Positions 34,501 through 44,205 are shown, counted from the first letter of the stretch. The stretch: 64,000 nucleotides of DNA from Asterias amurensis (GCF_032118995.1 NC_092649.1:19777832-19841831), one strand, 5' to 3'. A program made the numbers and translations. The notes: generated by a model not told the origin, from the letters alone.

Positions 34501-37500
34501 ATAATACTTAATAGGCTGATACTTGGATTGCCACCTTCCATGCCACTTGGTCATTGCCTTGGTGCCCCTGAAATGCTCAAGTAGATATTTACAATTTCCT
34601 CATAGTAGGGCGTCCTTTACCCATTATAAAACAAAGCAGGCTTGGTTAGCCAAAACCCAATTCTTTTTTATTACAATTGCTAAACGCTACAGCATAATTC
34701 TTTTCCTCTAAGTAGCTTCTTTTTTTTTTAACTTCCCCATTAGATAATTTGTTTAATGTAAATTATTAGTTAGGCCTAATGTTTGATAAATATTGTGTGT
34801 GTGTAATTCCCCTTTTAATTGATTAGTTTTTTGTTTTTGTGAAAAGCATTAAAAGCTCTCTACATGTATGTGATCGCAAACAACATAGGCCTACACACAG
34901 ATCAAGGATTTGAAATATTTATTGATCGATAAGTGTATCAATGAATTTTAACCTTAATAGTTAAGAGTCCCTGCCTGTAAGAGTGTACCAAGTGGTGATT
35001 CATGGGTCCTCAGATCTTCTTCCAAAAAATTAGAGTGATACATCATCATACCAAACGAATAAATCCAAAATTTTAGTTTGCTGACGCTTTCGGTTTTGGA
35101 GTTACCAGTTATCAAAGTTTGGGCCAAAAAGCCCTCAAGAAACGAATAGTACATTCCCTGTAAACACAAAAACGTGCGCCAAGGTCATCCCAACAAAAGT
35201 AAAACATTTTTTGAAACCTTCAGTTGGGCTCATAACAAAAGTAAAAAAACAAAATTGGGATCTCGTTGGCGCATCATGTTACGCGCACCTGAACCTTTGA
35301 CGAACAGTGCCCTCGTACCATTTTCAACGCCTCATAACTCAGCGCGCCTATAAGATCCCATGAATTAAACAAGTTCAAATGAAAGAGCTTGCATCCCTAA
35401 AACAAATTTAAGTGCAAAGTGCGTGGGATCTCGTTGGCGCAGAGAGATAATAGAGGTCAAAGTTCAAATTTTACCAATATATTGCGTTTTCGCACCTCCG
35501 TAACTTCGCGCGCCAACAACAAAAAATTGTTTTTATGGCAACTGGGTATTGGAACAGTTTTCATCTACTGACAAATGAAAAAAGAATCTTGGGATCTCTG
35601 CAACTTGCATGTCAAAAGATTTTTTGAAAATTTTCTAAAGTATTGTCATTCCACACATTTTGGCCTAAATTGGCACAACATTCACTTTTTTCATCACTGT
35701 AAGTATCTATGCCAACAAGATCCTATCAATGTTTTCTTGTATTTGGTTAACTTGAGTGTTCCTAAACAGATTTCAATTGAAAAATAATTGGGATCATGTT
35801 GGCCCACCAATATAACAAAGGTCAAAGGTCATATGAAACTACACTACTGCCTATTTCAGGCGATTTTGCGTCGTCTAGAAATCCACGCGCCAATATGATC
35901 CCATTAAGTTGTCTGTGTTTTATGATTATACAGATTCTCAGCAACACATAAAAAGCAAAAACCTAATGGGATTTGAGTGGCGCTAACAAAATTATTACAG
36001 ATCAAAAGTTCACAATACATGCCTATACACATTGTACTTATGCATTGCTGTGGCAACCGAAAGTGAGAAATATCCCCCAATTTCAAAATGTTGGCAAACC
36101 ATGAAGGGGATAGGTCTCCAAAATGAATTTTGGTCAAGATATAGACTGGACTTGTTTTTACAAATGGTGTTAGTTTAATGTTGGTTGGTAACTGTTGCCA
36201 AGGTCAAAGGTTACAAAGAATATGGGTGTTTTTTATATTTCTGTCAAGAGCCAACTTCAGAGCCTTTTCAAGATTTTATTTAAAGAACAAGGGCTCTATC
36301 ATTTCAGTTTGGGACAGCCACTTATAATATCTAGGCACATATGGTTGTCCCAAATTAATTATAGAGCCCTTCCTTATTTGATAAAATGTTGACAGGGCTT
36401 TGAAGTTGGTTCTTGACAGAAAATGTATTACAAAACACCAATATTTTCTGTGGAGAGCCAACTTCAAAACCATGTCATCATTTTATCAAATGAACAAGGG
36501 CTCTATAATTAATTTGGGACAATCACATGTGCCTAGATATTATAAGTGGTTTTCCCCAACATAAAGGAAAGAGCCCTTGTTTGTTAAATAAAATCTTGAA
36601 AAGGCTCTGAAGTTGGCTCTTGACAGAAAATGTAAAAAACACTCATATTCTTTGTAACCTTTGACCTTGGCAACAGTTTACCAACCAACATTAAACTAAC
36701 ACCATTTGTAAAAACAAGTCCAGTGTATCTCTTGACCAAAATTCGTTTTGGAGACCTATCCCCTTCATGGTTTGCCAACATTTTGAAATTGGGGGATATT
36801 TCTCACTTTCGGTTGCCACAGCAATGCATAAGTATAGGCATGTATTGTGAACTTTTGATCTGTAATATTTGTTAGCGCCACTCAAATCCCATTTGGTTTT
36901 TGCTTTTTATGTGTTGCTGAGAATCTATATAATCATAAAACACAGACAACTTAATGGGATCATATTGGCGCGTGGATTTCTAGACGACGCAAAATCGCCC
37001 GAAATAGGCAGTAGTGTAGTTTCATATGACCTTTGACCTTTGTTATATTGGTGGGCCAACATGATCCCAATTATTTTTCAATTGAAATCTGTTTAGGAAC
37101 ACTCAACTTAACCAAAAACAAGAAAACATTGATGGGATCTTGTTGGCACAGATACTTACAGTGATGAAAAAAGTGAATGTTGTGCCAATTTAGGCCAAAA
37201 TGTGTGGAATGACAATACTTTAGAAAATTTTCAAAAAAACTTTTGACATGCAAGTTGCAGAGATCCCAAGAATCTTTTTTCATTTGTCATTAAATAAAAA
37301 CTGTGCCAATACCCAGTTGCCATAAAAACAAATTTTTGTTGTTGGCGCGCGAAGTTACGGAGGTGCTAAAATGCAATATATTGGTAAAATTTGAACTTTG
37401 ACCTCTATTATCTCTCTGCGCCAACGAGATCCCACTCACTTTGCACTTAAATTTGTTTTAAGGATGCAAGCTCTTTCATTCGAACTTGTTCAATTCGTGG

Positions 37501-40500
37501 GATCCTATAGGCGCGTTGAGTTATGAGGCGTTGAAAATGGCACGAGGGCACTGTTCGTCAAAGGTTCAGGTGCGCGTAACATGACGCGCCAACGAGATCC
37601 CATATTTTTTTTTTTACTTTTGTTATAAGCCCAACTGGAGGTTTCAAAAAATGTTTTACTTTTTCTGGGATGACCTTGGCGCACGTTTTTGTGTTTACAG
37701 GGAATGTACTATTCATTTCTTGAGGGCTTTTTGGCCCAAACTTTGATAACTGGTAACTCCAAAACCGAAAGCGTCAGCAAACTAAAATTTCGGGTTTATT
37801 CGTTTGGTATGATGGTGTATCACTCCAATTTTTTGGAAGAAGATCTGCGAACCCATGAATCACACCCCCCCCTAATTTGGTACATTCTTACAGGCAGGGA
37901 CTCTTAAAGGTATCCTTTATTCAGAATTGTCAAACATTATTAACTCAAACTTTCCAATCACAATTTCCTCGTAGGGTGCCCTTGAACAAGGAGAAAATTT
38001 CTTGGTGGCCTTGCCCTTTCAAAATTGAAGCATACAGGGCTGAGAATTAAAGGGAAGGTACACGTTTGGTAATTGTCAAAGACCAGTCTTCTCACTTGGT
38101 GTATCCCATCATAACCATAAAATAACAAGGCTGTGAAAATTTGGGCTCAATCGGTCATCGAAGTTGCTAGAAAATGATGAAAGAAAAAACACCCTAGTGT
38201 TGGACGAATTTGTGTGCTTTCAGATAAGAATAAAAAACTTCTAGCTAGAAGTCTTTTATTATTTTAGTGAAAAATTACCTCTTTCTCAAAAACTACTTTA
38301 CTTCAGAGGGAGTCGTTTCCCACGATGTTTAATACCATCAACAGCTCTCCAATGCTCGTTACCAAGTCAGTTTTTAAGTTAATATTTGTTTTGAGTAATT
38401 ACCAAACGTGTACCTTCCCTTTAATCCATTGCCCTCTAAGTCCAAACAATCACTTGTGTGGGAAAAGATGCCTTGAATTATTCATTGAATGCAAATGTAT
38501 CATCATAGTACAATGCACAGATATTAATAATCATGCGAGAGATGGTCAATCCAGGGGGTTAGCAACCTGAATCCAATCTGATGGTACCAGCATCTTCACT
38601 ATTAGATGAAAAACCTCTTCCATTGTACACAGTGACACAGCCATCAAAATGTTGACTTTGAACTGTTAAAATGTGCAAAATATACATTTTGTGCAAGCAT
38701 ATTAAAGCAGGGTTTGCCCTTATGCCTTTTGACATCACACTTGGAAGCTTATGTGAATTACGCCAGAGATTTGCTGTTGAGCCCATGTATACATGTAATT
38801 GCTTTTGTCCTTGCATCATTTCACATGGCCTTCAGGAGATTCGCAGTTAAATCCGACGTACATGTGTTTAAACCAATACCTGTCCTGTCCTTATTGATGC
38901 CAGTAAGGACAGGGGACCAGTCTAGGTTTGCCCTTAACTTGTATAGTTACTAGCCAGCGGAACGAGTTAGCTTCATTTCACTGGTCCCTTGCTTTGACTC
39001 TTTCTTTGACTCTTAAATGTGCCTTATATTAAAATTACATTGAAAACCCAAAAGAGCGACCGTTCCTTTCAAAATGATACCAGGTACCTGCAACTCTAAC
39101 TAATTCTCCACAGAGCTTTCCCTTTTCTGATCATTTTATACAAGGTTGATGGAAACTTCCCAAATTTAATGCCTGGTACAGTTACAAAACACAAGGTAAT
39201 GAAGCGTTCAACATGTTTACTAGGTACATGAAGTACCGCCGTGACAAAAACTATTACATTTAATGTCAGGTCTTTTGTTAAAATGGACTACATCAGGCCA
39301 TGAATTAACCCACAGTAATTGCAGTGGTGCCCCGTACTTTTACTGTGGTGCCCTTTGCAAAAATCCAACACAATTTGTATATTTTCCTAATATAAGTGCC
39401 CCTTTACCAGAGGAATAGTGCTGTGCCTCTTCCAAAAATGAAAGTTCAAGGCCTACTACATTATACTAGTACTACACTTTGCTGTCAACATTTATGACGC
39501 AGGATAAAAAGCTGTATTGCTGGTATTGGAAGTCGCTTTTAGGCCTGCGTGTTTTGTTTTTGGAAAGGCAAGGGCAACAAGGCATCTCCTCCTTGGTAAA
39601 GAGCACCCTATGAGGAATTTGTAAATTTGAGCATTTCAAGGGCACAAAGGCAGGGGGCATGGAGGCAATCGCCTTCATTGCCTCTGTGAAGCAAGTATCA
39701 GGACTGCAGCTTACATTTCCAACTGCCAAAATCATGAATTTGCAAAACATCATAATGTGCTCCTGGGAATGGTTGGCTGCCTATGTATGAATCCTAACAA
39801 AGTCAGCGCTTTTATTTGTACCTGGCAGAACCGTAACAATTCAAATCTTTTTAGTGAAATTTGCTGCATCACGATTACAACTTTCAAAAGACCGTTTTGT
39901 TGACATTGTAAATGAAATACATGCACAATAATAGTCCCTATGACTGAAAGGACCATGTTTAATGACGTACGCTCTAACTGTGCTAATCTCAAAACATGTA
40001 CAAGGATTTGGAAATATTTTATGTGAATTTTATGTCCGTGTTTACAGTTTACTGACAGAGTTGTAATAGCCAGTCCGTGAGAAGTAATTTTTTTTGTAAA
40101 AAAAACTTGAGCAACATTGGCTGTCTAGTCCATATGGTTGGATATAGAGGGGATTTGATGGGAGAGCCAGGACTTTTAAAATAAGGGAATCATCTATTGT
40201 TTACATGCTATAAGATTAAGAGCATTGGTTTTGAAAGTTAATGTTTTATTTAAAGAATTGGTTAGGATAACAAATATGATTGTTTCATTTTTAGTCCGAA
40301 AGTAATTTGTGAAAGCGAGAATCTTTTGTACATATTTGTAGCACTAGCGGATGTTGTGTGACCTGTTAGAACTGAAAATAAACCGTATCAGGTTTTTTAA
40401 ACCTTGCTGTCTGAACGCAAGGTACATGTACATGTTGTTCTGTTTTTAAGACTGCCTCTACTCATGCAGAGGTTAAAACAGTTTAAAACGGTTTAGTTAG

Positions 40501-42579
40501 TATGCTGTCTTATGATAGCCATTTAAAGTCACCTGGAAATATAATTTTTATTTTTTCAAACATATTGTTTAGTAACAACAAAACAATTTTATTAGTAATT
40601 GTTTGTAGCAATTTATATGTTTTAAAAATATATAAAGTTGTTCGGCTTTAAGAGTAACCTGCTATCCAAAACACAGCAGTTCTTCAATAAAAAAAAGAAC
40701 AAGACCACAGAACTCGAGTTGCTTACAGTTTGAAAACAGGTCAGCATCACAAAACAGTTACAATAATACCATGCGACTTTTAGCCAGCAGCACTTAGAAT
40801 AGGGTACTCTAGATACATTAAGATCACATAACAGTCCAATCCTCCAATGTTTACTTTTGTGCTTAAGATTTCCTGGTCTATTCAACCAAGGAGGTCAAAC
40901 ATAAACAACAAAACCTTGCTTAGTAAATCTCAAAAGAATGGAACAGTTCATGTACAACTCACTCAAGAAAATACCTAAGGACAAGAACCAGGCTTTTGTA
41001 GAGTTGTGGAACATGTCTACAGGCCCTTTCAATAAGTGTGAATTCTCTGTTAGTTGATCACATTTGTCTAGAAGCTGAAGATAGAAGCTGACGTGATTTC
41101 AATTCAATGTATGTGACTTGACCATGATTCTCATGTACTGGTTTACAGGTAGAATTGACCTTGGTTTAAATCTATTGCTGAACTCTAGTATCTTCTCCTG
41201 TAACCTTCCCACAAAGATCAATAACCTTTGTGAACTTAGTTTAATAATCATCAGCACTGTAACTGTATGCATCATTTTTGAAAGGGCAAAGACACCAAGG
41301 CATTTTCTGAGGAAATTTACAAAAATTTCTACCGGAGCTGCACATTTCAAGGGCACAAAGCATTGACAAGGGGTCCTGGAGGCAATCGCCTCGTTACCTC
41401 TGTGAAGTATTAATATGAATACTACTAGGAACTTGTTTTTGTGTAGTGTGCTAGTTGACCACAACACGCCTCAACTTCCACACTTCATAACAATGTACTG
41501 GTGAATTAATTACCTTATAGTTTTTTGGCTAATACAATTTGTTTTCAAAATGAAAATTTGTAGCTCACTACAAATTTAGAAAATCACTCCCTGCAAAATA
41601 AAATATTTATAAATTTATCTTACCACAAAAAAAGTCTACGTATAGACAAAAAGGTGTAAATTTAACAATATTGAAACTTTTTCTTGCACACATTTATTCT
41701 GCAACCAAACAAAACAGTTGAAAATTGTTAGTTTTTAGCAGTGGATTTATACCTAGCACCGGGTATCTTTTTTTAGCAAATGTTAACTTTTTAGAAAAAA
41801 AAGAGTACAGCATCCCAGTTACTTCATCAAATTAAGTAAACCTATAGAATTCTTGTTTTGCAAAACGGTTTAATAATCTTTATCAGAAGGAATTCCTCCG
41901 AAGTTCAAAAGACCAACTTACTTTTAGTGTTGATTTGCGCTTTGGGGAGACGCGTTGATTCTTGGAAACTGTCTCCTTTACTGCTAAGGTAGGCACCTTC
42001 CGAGTTGCTCGAATACTCAGTTAAACCATCGCTATCGACACTGTAGCGTGAGTTGAGTTGGCATCGGTCGTAAATCTCACACAAGAGACCATCCAATATG
42101 GACGAGTCGCGACGTAATAATGATGATGTCTCCCCCTTTGTCGGGCTGGTTGGCGAGTCGCTGTTGTTGTCACTGTCTCGACTATCCAACGATAGCGTGC
42201 TTACTCGCACCCGGTTACCGATGACCCCACTTGACCCAGACGCACCACCATGGATCCCGGGTTCGGAGTCGCTACCGTCCAATCCCTGGGACTCTGTGAT
42301 GTGTTCATCATTCTGGACATCATGTCCATGACCCAGTCTTATGTTATTTAACTTTAATAATTTGGTCAATGTTGATTCAATATGGCGGCCGGACTGTTGT
42401 GGAATTGGGTCCGATTCCAATGGGAGTTCTACCCATTCTGCTGAACCTGTGGAGTGGCCCGGGTCGTCGACGAGGGTAGGTCTTACCTTCTCCTGGTAGG
42501 GAAGGAAAATGTCGTCGTCCAGTTCGAGATATTCATCCTGAGGAACGGCAGCAGATGGTACGGTACGTCTTTCGGCCAT
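19568..42579 (-). CDS. TBC1D30: TBC1D30-like Rab GTPase-activating protein, 12 exons, 1098 aa
   Basis: Minus-strand coding exons: 42579-41922, 32285-32121, 30313-30252, 29405-29214, 28072-27887, 27115-26947, 26190-26022, 25457-25352, 24237-23961, 23077-22847, 21905-21819, 20562-19568. All junctions are GT/AG with consistent phase, giving 1098 aa (human 924). Exon 2 ends in LQAVSQKRR, as in human. The TBC domain (about 305-560) carries the arginine finger in IVKDLHRT (R363) and the glutamine finger in GYCQG (Q399), then HVLPDSYFANNLRALSVDMA and EPPLTNVFTMQWFLTLFATC. Downstream, TIYSMAPFPFPHL, MNMDIYALKKQYWRIQRRQQ and INHLLIGKH match TBC1D30 specifically. The human protein is a Rab8 GAP that restrains primary cilium formation. 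The tail has eight QNP-type tetrapeptides. An acceptor at 42596 just before the ATG suggests a further upstream, non-coding 5' exon. Confidence 0.94.
20137..20232 (-). repeat. In-frame 12-bp coding repeat in TBC1D30 exon 12
   Basis: Eight copies of a 12-bp unit (plus-strand consensus GNCGGGTTTTGA) encode the run AQNSSQNPSQNPTQNPAQNL and onward. Since 12 is a multiple of 3, copy number can change without a frameshift. Human TBC1D30 has no such run that I recall. Confidence 0.9.
20617..20890 (-). mobile_element. tRNA-like SINE in TBC1D30 intron 11
   Basis: Plus-strand GGAAACTGACTGGTCAAATT and GCGGGATTTGAACCAATGAC match the SINE family at 25539 and 50399. The tRNA-like end, AACTAACTGAGCTATCTAGC, follows at about 20866-20885 after an internal insertion. 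Confidence 0.55.
21069..21457. mobile_element. Intact family A MITE with TTAA flanks
   Basis: The termini TTAAAGGCAGTGGACACTAT and ATAGTGTCCACTGCCTTTAA are exactly inverted and extend through GGTAATT / AATTACC. The interior has a small hairpin at GAGACCTCAAATT / AACTTGAGGTCTC. It is the best-preserved copy, in TBC1D30 intron 11. Confidence 0.9.
22145..22285. mobile_element. Family C palindromic MITE in TBC1D30 intron 10
   Basis: The termini CTGGGGTCGATTTCACAAAG and CTTTGTGAAATCGACCCC are inverted. The interior consists of TTAGGACTAGTCC-type words. Near-intact. Confidence 0.85.
22455..22620. mobile_element. Family F MITE fragment
   Basis: ATCATACTTCCTGCGAATGC at the left, then ACGTCACAAATTTGC and CGCAACTCCTGCGAA. 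The right terminus is lost. Compare the complete copies at 23189 and 53553. Confidence 0.55.
23189..23396. mobile_element. Family F MITE in TBC1D30 intron 9
   Basis: The termini GCTCGGTTCATACTTCCTGC and GCAGGAAGTATGAACCGGGC are inverted. The interior has GAATGCGAAGCGAAC and its inverse-like TATCGCTTTCGCATTCG. About 208 bp. Confidence 0.85.
23661..23830. repeat. C-rich low-complexity tract in TBC1D30 intron 9
   Basis: Several runs of C (for example around 23754-23763 and 23783-23792) are mixed with CCACCCACCC words, then the sequence returns to ordinary intron. Nothing else is recognised here. Confidence 0.6.
24306..24432. mobile_element. Family D fragment in TBC1D30 intron 8
   Basis: GGGCCCAATTTCACAGAGCC at the left and ACTGGTATCCTGCTGATTTC inside. 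The right terminus is missing. Confidence 0.6.
24801..24950. mobile_element. Foldback element in TBC1D30 intron 8
   Basis: Arms CAATTGTTGCATGCTGTGAC and GTCACAGCGTGCAGCAATTG (inverted, a few mismatches) enclose an inner arm pair GTTTTGTACACCCTCGAGG / CTCGAGTGTACAAAAC. A separate perfect hairpin, GTGATGTACACC / GGTGTACATCAC-like, lies at about 24603-24626. Confidence 0.7.
25539..25650 (-). mobile_element. tRNA-like SINE in TBC1D30 intron 7
   Basis: Plus-strand GGGAAACTGACTGGGTAAAT and GAGGGACTTGAACCTGCAAC, then GTGCCAGCGCACTAC. The tRNA-like end is truncated. Confidence 0.55.
26480..26735 (-). mobile_element. tRNA-derived SINE in TBC1D30 intron 6
   Basis: Plus-strand CTTGCTCAAGGACACAAGTG, CCAGGACTTGAACCCATAC and CTTGCTCAGACACAACACACC. 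The same family as 17765-17943, with a repeated CCATCCAAAGGATG / CCAGTCCAAAGGAC body. Confidence 0.55.
27198..27412. mobile_element. Family D variant in TBC1D30 intron 5
   Basis: The termini CGGGCCCAATGTCATGG and GCCATGAAATTGGGCCC are inverted, with CAGCTTACTGTAAGCAAAG at the left. It is the same subfamily as 60459-60672. Confidence 0.7.
27412..27550 (+). mobile_element. tRNA-like SINE in TBC1D30 intron 5
   Basis: GCTCTGGCAATGCAAAGGTC and GGGGTTCAAATCCCACC (B box) are followed by GTGGATTTTTGTTCACAACC and GGAAAGTACAGAGTATTCAG. The B-box and body match 18700-18870. Confidence 0.55.
28140..28930. repeat. TTGAGTAACCAT minisatellite in TBC1D30 intron 4
   Basis: About forty irregular copies of CTTGAGTAACCAT / ATTGAGTTACCAT words (13-15 nt) run from 28140 to 28632 and resume from about 28805 to 28925. 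A family E element (28633-28797) interrupts the array. No coding capacity. Confidence 0.85.
28633..28797. mobile_element. Family E element inside the minisatellite
   Basis: It starts CAGGCCTTAAACTTCAGG, with GCCCCCTGGTCATTGCC, CAATTTCCTCATACCAAGG and GCCTTGGTGCCCTTGC inside, and ends CAAAGCATATGGGCC. Its position between two parts of one array shows it inserted after the array formed. Confidence 0.75.
28952..29200. mobile_element. Family H MITE next to the TBC1D30 exon 4 donor
   Basis: The degenerate inverted ends are ACTAAGGCCGTGTCCGAGTTGG and CCAGTTCAGATATGGCCTAA-like, with inner AGCTACAGCTAGGG / AGCTGTAGCCATAGCT. The core CGTCACACGCGGCGACTG is shared with the element at 53053-53280. It ends only 13 nt from the exon 4 boundary, just past the splice donor. 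Confidence 0.7.
30464..30660. repeat. Short ACTC/GAGT dyad-rich patch in TBC1D30 intron 2
   Basis: Words such as CACTCTTTTTGAGTG, ACTCTAAATCGAGT and ACTCTCAAAAGAGT recur in about 200 bp, each a small dyad. No known element is recognised. The rest of the intron up to 31400 shows nothing definite. Confidence 0.5.
31427..31593. repeat. Imperfect two-copy tandem repeat in TBC1D30 intron 2
   Basis: Two units of about 80 bp share CTCTCTAG, CACCAGCTC-like, TTTCAGAACCAACAC-like and ACTCATA words and each ends near CCATGGTGCTA. Confidence 0.5.
31808..31975. mobile_element. Family D MITE in TBC1D30 intron 2
   Basis: It begins AGGGGCCAATTTGAAAGAGC and ends TTCTATGAAATTCGGCC, with ACTATATCACATGTACAATT inside. 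Moderately diverged. Confidence 0.65.
32383..32695. mobile_element. Family J element in TBC1D30 intron 1
   Basis: AGTCCCTTTAGATTTTCGACC, then GACAGTTCTTTCCAGAACTG, AAGTCTCCCGTATTCCGAAA and TCTACTTCGCGGTAG, then CAAGTAGATAAACATGGTG. The same order of words occurs at 55070-55280 and in part at 62414-62560. Confidence 0.6.
33244..33640. mobile_element. Family E element split by a family C MITE
   Basis: The E part runs 33249-33377 (from CCTGTATGCTTCGTTTCTG to CACCAAGGCAATGACCA) and resumes at about 33581 with GGGGGCATGGAAGCAATCGC to 33625. Between them lies a complete family C palindrome, 33378-33580, containing extra TTAGGACTAGTCC words. C therefore inserted into E. Confidence 0.8.
34508..34635. 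mobile_element. Family E fragment in TBC1D30 intron 1
   Basis: GGCTGATACTTGGATTGCC at the left, then GGTCATTGCCTTGGTGCCCC and CAATTTCCTCATAGTAGGG. The right half is lost. Confidence 0.6.
34961..37907. mobile_element. 2.94-kb near-perfect palindrome flanked by TTAA
   Basis: The arms (34965 to about 36430, and about 36436 to 37903) are inverted copies; by eye they look about 95% identical. Terminal GAGTCCCTGCCTGTAAGA is exactly inverted and each end abuts TTAA (34961-34964 and 37904-37907), as expected of piggyBac-type insertion. The turn near 36433 is only a few to about 20 nt. Each arm holds repeated modules opening with TGGGATCTCGTTGGCGC and closing with GCGCCAATATGATCCCA, several with AGGTCAAAGGTCA-like words. 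Mirrored 70-aa open frames (35575-35787 plus and 37283-37071 minus) resemble no protein I know. No transposase was seen, so the element is non-autonomous. It lies in TBC1D30 intron 1. Confidence 0.9.
35819..35831 (+). promoter_or_regulatory. DR1-type motif in the left palindrome arm
   Basis: AGGTCAAAGGTCA is a perfect direct repeat of AGGTCA with a 1-nt spacer, the consensus bound by RXR-type, HNF4-type and COUP-TF-type nuclear receptors. Its mirror image is at 37027-37039. Binding is inferred from motif only. Confidence 0.45.
37960..38036. mobile_element. Family E fragment in TBC1D30 intron 1
   Basis: CACAATTTCCTCGTAGGGTG, GGAGAAAATTTCTTGGTGG and CTTGCCCTTTCAAAATTGAA. Only the right half is present. 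Confidence 0.6.
38048..38424. mobile_element. Family A MITE with TTAA flanks in TBC1D30 intron 1
   Basis: The termini TTAAAGGGAAGGTACACGTT and AACGTGTACCTTCCCTTTAA are exactly inverted. The interior shares AATCGGTCATCGAAGTTGC and CTTCAGAGGGAG with 21069-21457, although the outer terminus differs: same body, different end. Confidence 0.88.
39541..39706. mobile_element. Family E element in TBC1D30 intron 1
   Basis: GGCCTGCGTGTTTTGTTTTTG at the left, then CACCCTATGAGGAATTTGTAA and GGGGGCATGGAGGCAATCGC. It ends TGAAGCAAGTATCAGG. The orientation is opposite to 15104-15282. Confidence 0.7.
41266..41412. mobile_element. Family E element in TBC1D30 intron 1
   Basis: CATCATTTTTGAAAGGGCAA, CACCAAGGCATTTTCTGAGG, GGGGTCCTGGAGGCAATCGC. 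It ends near TGTGAAGTATTAAT. From 39707 to 41265 nothing recognisable is seen. Confidence 0.6.
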
Positions 42580-43278
42580 TCTGCCATGTTGGACTGTGAA
42601 TAAAAAATGGAATAAACACATCGACGGGTTGGCAGCTATATGCCAAATGAGGGCGCCCTCCAATATTTTCATTTTGGCGTTTCATTAATTAAAGGGAAGA
42701 GCGATCACCCTAATTTGAAGTTTTCTAAAGGTTTTAAAACGGAAAGGTATGCTACTTTCAAATCTCTTGGTGACTGCCATTCAAAAGGTACAGTTCGTGA
42801 CTTGTCGTTTTCAATAATTTTTGGGACATAAAATAAATACTTTTTTAATTAACCATAAAATTAAATGATATTGATATTTGATACTTGATTACATCATTAA
42901 TTTTACTGTAGAGTTATGATTAGATTTTATACAAATTCTTCCCAATCGGCCTAATCCCTCCTCATGTATAATTGTTGATCATGATTACCATGGAGCAATA
43001 AACTAGTGTGATTACGTAATACCATGGAGGAATAAATTCTAATTTATTTCCCCTCCAACTCCGAGTCCAAGCACAAAAACTTGCTAATCAATAAACACAG
43101 AAAAGTATAACATACAAGTTACAATACCAGCCAAAATTACATGTTATTTAATAACATTGTTGTGATTGGTGCTCAGCAAAGAAGTTGGTCAATCAGTATT
43201 ATCTGCTTAAAAAGGGTCTGTGTTATGTATCGAACGGTTCCAATAATACATTGAATTATTGCCTTTAATAAGCAGCGC

Positions 43279-43661
43279 TTTAAAGGAACACGTTGCCTTG
43301 GATCGGTCGAGTTGGTCTTTCAAAAGCGTTTGTAACCGTTTGTTATAAAATGCATATGGTTAGAAAGATGTTTAAAAAGTAGAATACAATGATCCACACA
43401 CATTTGCCTCGAAATTGCGTGGTTTTCCTTTTACTTTGCAAACTAACACGGTTGGCCATGGTTGACTCCCATAAATGGCCGACCGTGTTTGTCGACGAGG
43501 TAAGAGGAAAACCACGCAATTTCGAGGCATGTATGTTTGTGTGGATCATTATATGCTACTTGTTAAACATCTTTCTAACCATATATGCATTTTATAACAA
43601 ACGGTTACATTCGCTTTTGAAAGACCAACTCGACCGATCCAAGGCAACGTGTTCCTTTAAG
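43279..43661. mobile_element. Family B palindromic MITE
   Basis: TTAAAGGAACACGTTGCC at the left is exactly inverted at the right (GGCAACGTGTTCCTTTAA). The halves mirror around ACTCCCATAAATGGCCGACC. TTAA flanks. Related copies are at 15826 and 50841. Confidence 0.9.
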
Positions 43662-44107
43662 TTTAAAATTGGCCCCATGGTTTGACAGAAATTAGAATAG
43701 CAGCGGAAAGAACCTTCTTTCTACCGCCATGACCATGAAGAAGCACTGATTCATCAGACAGTTCTATTCCTATTGGTGGAGAGAGTGTCACGTGGTGGTG
43801 TTTAAACGGTTGATAATGACCAGCTGGAGCTGTTCATAACCGGCTGGCTTCCGTGTCGGGCGTGCAAGATTATCACGCGGAACGCAATTCATAGCTATCA
43901 GTAACATCGCGTTATCTGTTTCTAAGCGCGCGCGCATAATCAATTTCTAAGTGCGCGTGCGTACACACCCCATGCATCAAACAGATTCTTCACATTTGTG
44001 AACAAAATATTTCAAACCTTGAATTTTCAATTGTCAAAGTGTCTATAATTGTATTTTTTAAACAAAAGGGCAGTTGTAAATGGGATTAAAAGAGTAGTGA
44101 TTCCTTA

Positions 44108-44205
44108 TTAAACCTCTGTTTAAAACCTTGCAGGGTCGTCGGCTCGGGCCTTTGTCACACGGCATTGACCCTGCCGGTTTTAAACGTCAGTTTAAGAACT
44201 CATCG
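44108..44205. repeat. Short inverted repeat upstream of CDC123
   Basis: AAACCTCTGTTTAAAACCTTGCAGGG-like and CCCTGCCGGTTTTAAACGTC-like arms are inverted around GGCTCGGGCCTTTGTC. It may be a small foldback remnant, about 315 bp before the CDC123 start. Confidence 0.55.

Noticed and set aside
35575-37283. Mirrored 70-aa open frames on both palindrome arms
   Set aside because: They are copies of one frame because the arms are inverted repeats. The peptide matches no family I know, and the frame does not extend through the arm. Treated as non-coding.
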